Assembly: GCA_036023115.1 (NCBI GenBank)
Contig: JAYKKT010000036.1
Coordinates: forward strand, 5,171,501-5,235,500
From: Brasenia schreberi
Taxonomy: Eukaryota > Streptophyta > Magnoliopsida > Nymphaeales > Cabombaceae
Direction of reading: 5' to 3'
DNA: 64,000 nucleotides
Positions 1 to 13,552 of the stretch are shown in pieces. A model generated the notes under the pieces. That model searched no databases. It saw only the letters and a list, made by a program, of their open reading frames with translations, and was not told the origin of the DNA. Position 1 is the stretch's first letter. Every line of letters starts with the position of its first letter. A program made the position numbers and the translations under genes.

Positions 1-877
1 TATTCGGTTCTCAATTTTGGGGAACCATACGTTTCGCTTTGTTTCGATCTCAAAAAATGATTGATTACATATAAAGACCATTAATGTATGATCCTTTATA
101 AAGAATCCAATATATGACACTTTAGTTCATTAATGTATAATCCTTTATAAGTTAATTGAACTTGATATTGAATAAGTTGTTCACATATAAAGACCTCCAT
201 ATAAACATATATTGTTTATATGGATTGGATCAGTGGCGGATTCAAAAATCTGCTCAGTTCCATTTTGAAGCTCTTGAGGCTAAGGAATCAGACTAAGAGA
301 ACCTTCAATTTTGAAATTTCCAGTTTTGGAGAGTAGACTTGGCTGGTTTACAACCAGCGTGGTCGTTTTAACCAGAATCAAATTAGGCTAGAACCGACTG
401 AAACCAGAACTGATCAAACCAGACCCAAAACTTGGGGCCACCTGGTTCGGTTTCGGAATCGAAACCATGCTAGAACCTGAATCGGCAGCTCCAAACCATG
501 AGTTTCACTATTTATTTAAAATTTTAATGACTGTTTTTAGTTATGAACAGTTGGACTCAAACTGAAACCGAAATCGGAACCGGAAAGAGAATCGCCACGG
601 TCTCCGGTCAGTTCCAATTCGAAAACCCGAACTGGTCATGTCTACCCAAGGAGTGCAAGCTAGCTGAGCGTTCACCTCAATTTGCCTACCAAAGAAAGAC
701 TATTATTCCTGAGGGTATGAGATTTTCAAGGAATTAGTGCAAGGATTCATGAGAATCTGAAGGAAAAGCAGTTCCATTTTCATGCATAGAGACAAGTTTG
801 CGGAGTTGTCATCGAAATCGTTTTCAATTAATGAGAAGAGTGTTTGAACCGTGGAAGAAAGATACAAGGATGGTTTT
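1..877. repeat. GGTTC-rich dispersed repeat and anonymous flank
   Basis: Positions about 230 to 620 are dense in GGTTC/GAACC-type words (for example around 355-480 and 545-625) separated by an AT-rich centre near 500-540. The same arrangement recurs at least eight times in the window, so this is a dispersed repeat copy rather than a gene. Positions 1-230 are AT-rich with a short repeated phrase (aatgtatgatcctttataa near 82 and 133). Nothing in 620-877 is recognisable as coding. Confidence 0.6.
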
Positions 878-1155
878 GATAACATCAGAAAAGTTCAGGA
901 TATAACAAGAAATCGAGATTTCCGGAAAAAGTTTCAACGTCTTCTCCATCGGAAGATACAAGGGTGGTTTTGATAACATCAGAAAAGTTCAGTATATAAC
1001 AAGAAATCGAAATTTCCGGGAAGGTTTCAACGTCTTCAACATCGGAATGGGCCAAGAAAGATACAAGGTTGGTTTTGATAACATCAGAAAAGTTCAGGAT
1101 ATAACAAGAAATCGAGATTTCCAGTAAAGGTTTCAACGTCTTCCCCATCAGGATG
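878..1155. repeat. Minisatellite, three units of about 94-105 bp
   Basis: Three head-to-tail units start with gataacatcagaaaagttca at 878, 972 and 1077. Each continues through a conserved block ending in ggtttcaacgtcttc. The units differ by substitutions and small indels, which gives the 94 and 105 bp spacings. An open frame on the minus strand through the array simply reads the repeat (ISCYILNFSDV recurring) and is not taken as a gene. Confidence 0.85.
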
Positions 1156-1394
1156 GATGACAGAAGCTCGCCGGCCTTTGTCAACAATTTCTGCTGTCAC
1201 TTGAACACTTTAATTGTTTGTGCAGATCAATGTTGCCGGGAGACTCCGATGATTCAGTTTGATAGAGTTTTCTGATACTGTTTTTGAGACATAGAAGCTG
1301 GGTTGCACATGATGGGTAGTCAAGGTTCGACTCCTATGGGCCGCACTGCCCACCGCCCAGTATAGACCCCGGGATCATGGGTACCCAGCTAGGA

Positions 1395-2050
<656 letters not shown>

Positions 2051-2079
2051 ATCAAGTAATGTCTAGCTCTCTCTCATAC

Positions 2080-2198
2080 ATAAGTATAATTTAAAAAGTT
2101 TTTAAGAGGTTTTGTAATATATATAATATAATATTATTATTATGCTCATGCTTCCAAAAAGTAACATTCAAACATATAGTAGTGGACACCATCCAATC

Positions 2199-2278
<80 letters not shown>

Positions 2279-2290
2279 GAGTGTGCATAC
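2080..2290. repeat. AT-rich MITE-like segment ending in (CT)n(AT)n
   Basis: An AT-rich stretch with tataatttaaaaagtttt and ccatccaatcaa motifs is followed by (CT)n at 2201-2228 and (AT)n at 2228-2274. Similar words flanked by the same compound microsatellite recur near 6800-6960, 54450-54600 and 63730-63930, which suggests one dispersed family. Confidence 0.45.
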
Positions 2291-2299
2291 GCACATACA

Positions 2300-2500
2300 T
2301 GCACACTTGAGAACAGAGCTGGATGACACACAGCTTGTCTTTTACAAATTGAATTTAGAAAAAGGTATTAAAAAACTAAAACTGGTTTCAGTTCCACAGA
2401 AGCTTGAACTGGAACTGAATCGGGTTTTTCTTGGTTTTGGATCTGGTTCTGGTTCCAGCCAGTTCCTAGCTCAGTTCGATTCTCATTAGAACCGTCAAAG
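2300..2500. repeat. GGTTC-rich dispersed repeat
   Basis: A short copy of the GGTTC family, with densest words at 2385-2490. An open frame through it encodes low-complexity FGSGSGSS and has no gene support. Confidence 0.55.
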
Positions 2501-2509
2501 ATTCAAAAG

Positions 2510-3490
2510 AGGCCATGTCTAACCTGACTCGAGTAAAAAAATATAAATAAATATGTAAATAAAATTAAATCCAATCTCACCTTATAAACGCAACATTTAC
2601 ACGCTTGACACAACTCATGCATAGCCAGTATTTTAGAACCAAAAGCATGCTTCTTATGAAGCGAAAATGGATTTTCATGGTCTTTTATGAAATTATACAT
2701 AAAAAAAGTATATATATTTTTATATTTCCTGTTTACATTTTACAAGTATACTTAATTCTAAAGCAATATTTTGCTTTTCAAATTCAAATATCAATCATTT
2801 CTTCTTTTAAATTCGATTATTGAGATTTGTTTGCATATACTAACAGGTGTTAGGATTAGCATGTTCTCTCTCTCTCTATATATATATATATACATATAAT
2901 AATAATAATGAAAGAAATTAATTTTATTTGATTGAGCTGCTTTTAACACGACTCTTCACAGGCACGGTAATGAGGTGTAAAATAGGGAGCAGTTCGGATG
3001 AAACGTCCAAATTAGATTTTTGAATGCCTTGTAAAATCTTCACCTCTCGTTTTGGTGATGGACGGCCATGGTTCAAGGGTCTTATTACTAGGTGGGTCCA
3101 GTATGAGGAAGTCCACACGAATCTGACTAACAGCCTTAGCTCCAAGACAAAAATGGACGGTTCAGATTATGGAACATATAGGCAAAATGACGCCTTTCTG
3201 TAATATAAGATACCCCGGTCTCGTTTCACCGAATAAGTAACATTCATGTCGAGCAAACTAGGTCAGGTAGAACACCATACAACATACGTCAATATCACGA
3301 ATTTTACGTCATATTGAACACCAAAAGAGACTTTCTGTTCACCTCACGTTGCCTCCCTCTCTCTCAAGACACATATTCTTGCTTTTTATTCAAACTGAAC
3401 GATACATGCATGCTCAATTTATTACATCAAGGAGCATAAAAATTTTATTCACAGCATGACAGTATCGTATAGCCTTTATGCAGAATATAT
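2510..3490. other. No recognisable gene
   Basis: About 1 kb of anonymous AT-rich DNA downstream of the subtilase pseudogene. A partial foldback-like AT-rich patch lies at about 2690-2870, ending in (CT)n(TA)n. A 73-codon minus-strand frame at 2924-3145 has no recognisable domain and was not accepted. Confidence 0.4.
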
Positions 3491-3493
3491 TCA

Positions 3494-5695
3494 TGAACCA
3501 GCAACAGGATAACTGGTAACTACGATAGGATTCCTCACTAATGTTTTTCACCATCGTCCATCCAAGTCAGAAACCCATAGACGACGTCATCCTTCATCTT
3601 GTGAATCCTTCGAATGGAGACTATGAAGCTCAGCTTCTCATATTTTTTAGTAAACTGAAGTTTTGCAGGCTGAACTATCACCTCCACATCTTTGGGACTT
3701 TCAACACAAGCATCGTAAGTAGCAGGACCGTCACCAACAATGGTCACAGTCCTTGTAAACACTTTTCTGCCCGAAGTTTTCGAAGTGTTTTGTGTTAAGA
3801 AAGTGATGAATGAGAGGTAGTTGAGATCTTGAAAGGGCTTTGAGCAATTGAAACTTAAAGATCGAATGATGGTCTTTATTTGCTCCACTGTGTAGTTCAA
3901 GTTGCAGAGGAAATTTATGTAGTCATCTGAATTAGCATCATAGATCAAACCAGGATCCATGGCCTTATTAAGGTTGAAAGAGCCTGATCCGATCGCCAAT
4001 GGAGTCGCCGGCTTCCCTCCATTTCCCATATCCTTGATGGGCCCATGAGTGTTATCCAGGATATCAGCAGTAGTCATCATGGCTGAGCGCATTGCTGCTG
4101 GGCTCCAATCAGGGTGCACTCCTTTCAGCAGAGCCACGACTCCGGCCGCATGTGGGCATGCCATTGAAATGCCTGTTAGAACCATGAAATCACTAAGTAG
4201 ACTTCTGCTTCCGACTGCTCCAGCCGGAATATTGGACGGCCATGCCGCTAGGATCATGGCCCCTGGTGCAGTTATGGCTGGCTTGAGAATTCCTGGATTA
4301 GTTCTTGATGGCCCCTTTGATGAGTAATAATCAACTGCCGGAGCTGGCCTGGTGCCGGGAATAATAGTCTGCTGAAAACTCAATGAAGCATTTGGCTGAG
4401 CACTAAGCATGATGTTCATTAGGAATTATCTCAATTACTGGAGCCTTGTAAGATACTAGAGAGTCACTGCTCACTAGTAAGGCTCCGGCGACTGCCGAGC
4501 TCGCGATCGAATCCATCTGATGACTTACAACAGAGAGCTTCGTCTGGCATACTATGACCACGTTGAACAATTGCTTTGTTTCTAGGGAGCCAAGGCAAAA
4601 CTGGTCCGACTCATTGTAAACAAGTGATGCACCATACACCAATAGATCATCCGGGTACATTGTTGTTCCAATGATCTGTTGCCCATTGCCAAGAGTTACC
4701 GTGCCGGCAAATTGCCGGTCTATAGTGCTCGCTCCGACGGCTAACATCCACGGGCTGTCATTTGAAACTGTGGAGGGTAATGGACCAGAATTTCCAGCAG
4801 CACATGACACAAAGATGACTTTCTCCATGGCCGAGAAGGCAGCAATAGCTATTGGATCTTCATAGAAAGGTGTCGGCCGTGCCCTGCCGAGTGAGACCGA
4901 CATAATGTCAACTCCATCTGTAATGGCGTCGTCCATGGCAGCAAGAACATCTGAAGCAAGAGCAAATCCATGCCAAACTACCTTATACACAGCAAGACCC
5001 GCCCGCGGCGCCATGCCACTAGCAGTGCCAGAGGCGTAGTTGAAGGACGAAGCATCTTCTATAAAGCTGCCTGCGGCTGTCGAAGCAGTGTGTGATCCAT
5101 GTCCTTCGGTATCTCTACTAGAAGGTATAACAGACAATGGAATTGCTGCAGTGAAGCCCTTGTTGTAATATCGAGCGCCAATCATCTTTCTGTTGCACAT
5201 CGAAGAATTGAAGTCCCGGCTTGTTTGGCACCAACCATCAGGCCATCATCCCTAAAGCTCCTGCTCTCCGGCCAGATTCCTGAGTCGATCATGCCGACAA
5301 TGGCATCTTCGCCATAATCCGACGCCGACCAGATGCCGGAAACACAGGAATGTAGGTGTATGTGTTGTAAGAAGCTCATATTTCATGTCCTCGTAGACCG
5401 AGAGAAAACAAGGCAAGTTCTTGAGAGATTCAAGATGAGAAGGTGAGAGTAATGCACTGAAGGCATGAATGGCATTGTCATAGGAGTAAAGAAGAGAAGG
5501 GGGAGTGCTGGAGCTCAATGAACAAAGAACTGTAGTGTGCCATTGAAGAGAAGTGGAAAATTCAGTGAGCATGGCTGACTTATCCATATGAACTATGTAA
5601 GTTGATGCATTTTCTAATGCAATCACAAGATGAAATGTTTGTGGCAGGAACAGACATACAAAGGGGAAGGACTTGGGGTTGGCCATAGAGTTCAT
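3494..5695 (-). pseudogene. Subtilisin-like serine protease (cucumisin/SBT type), frameshifted pseudogene
   Basis: Reading down the minus strand from the ATG at 5693-5695, the order of an intronless plant subtilase is intact. It has a signal peptide, an I9 propeptide (TYIVHMDKS), the Asp region (MIDSGIWPES), the His region (EGHGSHTASTAAG), the Asn region (SCAAGNSGP), a PA-like insert and the Ser region (GISMACPHAAGV). Frame changes are needed near 5340 (between the propeptide end and SGIW), near 5223 (before the MCNRK region) and near 4410, where residues also appear to be missing. A fourth near 3537 creates a stop just after DDGEKH, whereas the alternate frame continues through VRNPIVV to about 3494. 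The usual GTSMA is GISMA. A TATA-like TATAAATA at 5738-5745 survives 45-50 bp upstream of the start. It is related to, but clearly diverged from, the intact subtilase at 13.5 kb on the opposite strand. The breaks make a working enzyme very unlikely unless they are assembly errors. Confidence 0.9.
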
Positions 5696-5737
5696 GCAAA
5701 TACGCTAAGTAATGAGAATTTTGCATTTGGTACCAAA

Positions 5738-5745
5738 TATTTATA
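5738..5745 (-). promoter_or_regulatory. TATA-like box of the subtilase pseudogene
   Basis: TATAAATA on the minus strand lies 43-50 bp upstream of the ATG at 5695. The spacing is somewhat short for a plant leader but plausible as a relic promoter. Confidence 0.35.
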
Positions 5746-5747
5746 GA

Positions 5748-6959
<1,212 letters not shown>

Positions 6960-6960
<1 letters not shown>

Positions 6961-7700
6961 CCATAAAGAGAGGTGAGCGGTTCATATTAAAACACCCAAA
7001 AGAAAAAGATCATTTTTAAATAGGTGCACATGTTTTTTGTATAGTTGTCATCAAAGAAAAAACAAAAAGTTACTAGATGAGATGCCATCCTTCATATTCG
7101 TTAGGGTTCGGTTCATACCCCTCCTGGAGCAGTTTTCCTCCGTATGTGAAGAGTAAATGATTGTCCCAATGTGCAACTACTGGTGGGTTCTCTCAATGGG
7201 AAGGTCGTGAAGCAAGTTAAAGTTCACAGCAGCTACAGGCATCATTTGATTGCAATCAAGTCCACAAAACAAGACCTCCTTGAAATGTAGCGGATGCTTT
7301 CAAAAATAAACTTGAAAATGCATGAGAAGTGCTCTTGAAAGAACTTGAAAATGCATGAGAATGGTGTTAAAAATTCCTGAACTTTTGAAGAATCCGAGCT
7401 TCAAAGAGAGAGAACAACAAACAGGTCTCTGTTGAATCCAAGGTACTCCACAAAAGGTTCTAATTCAGAAAGAACCTGCTAAGATCGGATGAGGATTGAA
7501 ACAAAAAGAAGCAAGGAGATCAAAAAATAAATGACCACATATGTGGATTGATGAGGCAATCTCTCCATAGTTCAAGAAGCTCTGTAAACGGAAACACAAA
7601 GGTCCGCACCAGTATGCAGGGAAAGTTTTCTTTGCCTTCTTTTTACGGTGGAGCAGACAGCTAATCTCTGTCTAAATAAGAACATTCTGTTTACTTTTCA

Positions 7701-7743
<43 letters not shown>

Positions 7744-8345
7744 AAATGAACGCATCTGTAAGACCATATATATATATATATATACATATGTAGAGAGAGA
7801 GAGAGATTGGGCTGAACCACCTCTGAAATGCTGCAAGGCCAGATGCATGGTTGCTGAGAAAATAGTTCCTTCTTCAGGTGAAGTGAATCAATTTCTCTCG
7901 TTTAGCTTTCATAGTTTTGTCTTATTGTTTGTCAATGTACAAAGATATACATATTTTCTTGGCAATTTCTTCACAACGCAGATGCTGCATTCGTCTATTT
8001 TATTGCTGAGAGATCCTTTCATGATCTGCCCACTGCAGCAAGCCCTGCATTAACTGAAAAGCATCACGCCGTGCTTTTCTTTTCTGAATATTATTCTTCG
8101 ATTCTGATTATCATGTTGGATGGGATTCCCGTGCTTTCTTGTTTCATCTCAATTCTACATGGCTAAATTTTATTTCGAAGAAAAGAATAACTCACGGTTG
8201 TTGAATCCACATGCTGTAATTGTAGTCTATGATTTGAACACTCGGTTATCTTTTGAGCCAATCGCCGATTCATCCCATCCAATAAGATTCAACACAAAAC
8301 ATATGAATTGTGGGCTTTATATAACTTAGGGTATAACATTCACCA
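6960..8345. other. No recognisable gene; one (CT)n tract
   Basis: This interval is anonymous. A (CT)n tract lies at 7704-7741, followed by short TA and GA runs at about 7768-7805. A phrase containing gaaaatgcatgagaa is repeated at about 7313 and 7346. Frames at 7847-8053 and 8120-8329 are open by chance, with no domain recognised. Confidence 0.4.
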
Positions 8346-8574
8346 AATATAATGGCTACCCCTTGTAAGGCTTACGACCAGTCTCAAGCCCGGGTAAAGG
8401 AGGAGGGTTGTATTAGGCTTCCGGCATACAACGTAAAACTTTGTTGGATTTATCTACTATCGATTGTATAAATTATGATAGTGTTACATGGAAACAAAGA
8501 ATACATGTAGCCAACCCCATCTAGTATGGGAAAAGGCTTAGTTGTTGTTGTTATTTAATAATATAATGGCTACC
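8346..8574 (+). mobile_element. Short non-autonomous retroelement (199 bp) with 15-bp target-site duplication
   Basis: The element body is 8361-8559. It is flanked by a perfect 15-bp direct repeat, AATATAATGGCTACC, at 8346-8360 and 8560-8574, the mark of target-primed integration. Its head (8380-8480: agcccgggtaaaggaggagg, then ttaggcttcc) matches the 5' region of the LINE at 16.3-19.5 kb (minus strand, about 19,390-19,505). Its end (about 8490-8553: tggaaacaaagaata through aaaaggcttagttgttgttg) matches that LINE's 3' tail. It is therefore either an internally deleted LINE or a SINE built from LINE ends. The overall size and tail resemble what is reported for plant SINEs of the Au type; that assignment is inference. 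Confidence 0.85.
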
Positions 8575-8769
8575 ATAACCTTGGGTAATTTGATTGCCTC
8601 ATGTACCCAAATAGTTTTATATCGGGGGCTGATGTGGATAGTGCATAATGTTGATCCTATCTACACAGTAGAGGGTCATTAGTTCGTAGTTTTGCACCTT
8701 TTGGTGTCCCCTATATTCTAAATGCAAAACATCTTTTGGTGCATAATCTTATATAAATATCTCTATTGA

Positions 8770-9285
8770 AAACCCTATAGTGATTTGAATTAAAAGTAGG
8801 ATAATACTTTTATACTTTGTATTTATATCAAATTCTTGTTGTCAGTCTTGAAGTTCAAATGATGAAAATGTTTATGCAAGATTATACACTAATATTTAAT
8901 ATATATATATATATATGAGTGATTCAATTATACCACCACTGACATTGTCGACTTATGTCTAGTTCTCTATTGTCAATTATAAAGTGGAGATTTAAATTAA
9001 AAGTAGCATGGTACTTTTGTACTTTAGTCGTCAATTTTGAAGATCAAATGATGAAAATGTTTATGCAAGATTATACACCAATATTATATATATATATATA
9101 TATGAGTGATTCAATTATACCACCACTGACATTGTCGACTTATGTCTAGTTCTCTATTGTCAATTATAAAGTAGAGATTTAAATTAAAAGTAGCATGGTA
9201 CTTTTGTACTTTAGTCGTCAATTTTGAAGATCAAATGATGAAAATGTTTATGCAAGATTATACACCAATATTATATATATGTATA
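8770..9285. repeat. Tandem repeat, about 188-bp unit, roughly 2.5 copies
   Basis: The phrase caaatgatgaaaatgtttat occurs from about 8856, 9044 and 9231, giving periods of about 189 and 187 bp. Each unit contains a TA run, a block with ccaccactgacattgtcgac, and aaaagtagcatggtac. Copies two and three are nearly identical, while the first partial copy is more diverged. Confidence 0.85.
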
Positions 9286-9289
9286 TCAT

Positions 9290-11480
<2,191 letters not shown>

Positions 11481-11984
11481 CAGATTCTCACACCCTGGTG
11501 TCGAACTCAGGACCTCCCAGACATATGTTTCTTTGAGTCAACCCTCTAACCAGCAAACGTCGTAGTTCTTAGAGTTTGCACAAGTTAACAAGCCAGCCGG
11601 GGAAGAACACTTTTCCGGCCGACGCCGAGTGTTGAAATCATGACCGGCCGATGACATAATAGGATCTAATAGAAGAGCTGACAAAAAGTTTTCCGGTGGG
11701 GGATAGAATTTTTCCGAAATAGGTGTCCTTTTGGTAAATGGTCATAACTTTTGGGTACGTTGTGTAAGTTTTCACTCATCGGCTAGGGGATACTCCATCT
11801 AAGTTGACATAGGAATCACCAAGATGAACTTTTCTACTTTTGAATGAACTTTTCTCTTATACTTTTCAATGGCAACTTTATCTTTAAATGACAATTAGAT
11901 TCTATTGGTATGAGTACTCGCTTGTGTGTGTGTGTGAAAGAGAGAGAGAGAAAATTTTGTTTAATATGTAAAAATATAAACATG

Positions 11985-12560
11985 AAAGTATCTAGACATG
12001 GACGATTTGGAATAAACCCAGCAGTTTCAATCGGATTGAACCAAGTCACGAACTGGTTAGAACTGAAACTGGTCAAACCAAACCCAGAGCCAGGGACCAC
12101 CCCGTTCAGTTCCAATTTCACCTTTTGATAGAACCACAGCCGAATCAGAGTTAGAACCAGTGCTTTCGAATAGCTAGTTCTATATTTTTTTCTTTTAAAT
12201 TTCAATTTTTTTAATGTTTATTTTGAATCCAAACTTTGTCATGACCTTATTCAATCGTTTAAGATGATTTGAATACGTAGAAAAGTGACCAAAGGAAGAA
12301 GCTGTTTTAGATACATAAAAAAGGCCACCAAATAAATATTTGAAGTAATAAGTTATGTTAAGTTAACGATTATCATGATACAAGATTGAACTCTATAGAA
12401 ACAAGGAATCCATTGAACCGACCTCATCTAGCATGGGAAAAGGCTTAATTGTTGTTTTCAAACCCGAACAGTTTAGGACAAACTAGAACAGGAACCAGTT
12501 TGGTCCTGGTTCAATTCCGAAATTGCTGGTTCTAGGAAAATCGGAACCGGCCATGTTAGA
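11985..12560. repeat. GGTTC-rich dispersed repeat split by a LINE tail
   Basis: GGTTC-type sequence occupies about 11,990-12,180 and resumes at about 12,460-12,560. It begins near TCTAGACATGG (11,991) and ends near CCGGCCATGTTAG (12,547), so the two ends look like imperfect inverted copies of one another. The middle is interrupted by a diverged LINE 3' end. This is one of the better-delimited copies of the family. Confidence 0.6.
12255..12458 (+). mobile_element. LINE 3'-end fragment, diverged
   Basis: The order of words matches the last ~200 bp of the 16.3-19.5 kb LINE: gtttaagatgatttg, tatagaaacaaggaatcca and gggaaaaggcttaattgttg. It is 5'-truncated and heavily mutated, and it sits inside a GGTTC-type repeat. 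Confidence 0.7.
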
Positions 12561-13460
12561 ACTGATATCAGAAAGAACATTAAATACTTTATGTTTTCCT
12601 ATATTAAGCAATGTGATGCATAAAAGCCTTGGACCCGCATTCCTTTGGAGTCGTCTCATGGTAGTTTCTTTTAACACGCATTCATGCACTATGAGTGGCC
12701 ACCAGTAGGGCTTCAATCCGTTTTCTATTGTCTTTCTCTTTCCATCTTGTCCTTTTAAATTCTTTTTTCTTTTAAACAAAAAACACAGACAACGAAAGTG
12801 CTCATCATGTCATATCAAAGGGCGTTTTTCATGAAACAGTGGTGAATCTTCATCCCTCCTTGATTCCATTATTGAGCTTGGCTTATGTCACGATACCAAT
12901 GACTTCAACCAACTATTTCTTGTCCAATGAACTCATGATTGAATTGTGGAAGTGTATTTTTTTCTGTAATGAAAGTATGATCTTGGTAAACCTTTATTAT
13001 AAACCAGAACAGTTCTGCATGAATAGATTCAAAAGAAGTTAATGGCAAAATAAGGTTAGCAAAAAATATATTAAGATGTTAAGAGAATGCTTTAAAATCC
13101 AATTAAATTTATTAAAATTGGTTACTAAATTATGAGATAGCTTTCTAGTGATTCCTTACAAGCAAGCTTTCATGGATTCCCGTGCGTTCAATTGGCCATT
13201 AGAATATATGACATGACTCACAAACCAACAATTCATCAGCGCAGAGCATTACATTCACTTTAAAGGACTTCAAAATAAGGAACTGTGAATCTTTTTCAAG
13301 TTTTACTTTTATGATCTCACAATAGTTTCTAATAATTAATTCCTTTATTTATTTATACAATTTTTTTCAAATTGTCAACTTGTAAGGTTAATGATCATGG
13401 TCATCATGCCTGATAAGTAAGCAGTACTGATTATCTTTCTGTTCTTTGTTAATGATTTAG
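12560..13460. other. Upstream region of the intact subtilase
   Basis: No gene is recognised. The sequence is AT-rich and includes the likely promoter region of the subtilase gene near its right end. Confidence 0.4.
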
Positions 13461-13462
13461 TC

Positions 13463-13470
13463 TATATATT
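13463..13470 (+). promoter_or_regulatory. Candidate TATA box of the intact subtilase
   Basis: TATATATT at about 13463-13470 lies roughly 85 bp upstream of the ATG at 13553, a typical plant TATA-to-start distance allowing a leader of about 50 bp. Confidence 0.45.
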
Positions 13471-13552
13471 TTGCTAACAGATGAGCTAAACTGAGACTCC
13501 ATAGTTGATCAACCAAAATTCATTTTACCATCTGCGGAGCTGATAATAACAG

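Noticed and set aside
878..1155. CRISPR-like array of repeats
   Set aside because: Units are long, vary in length and have no short repeat-spacer pattern; the sequence is from a plant nuclear genome.
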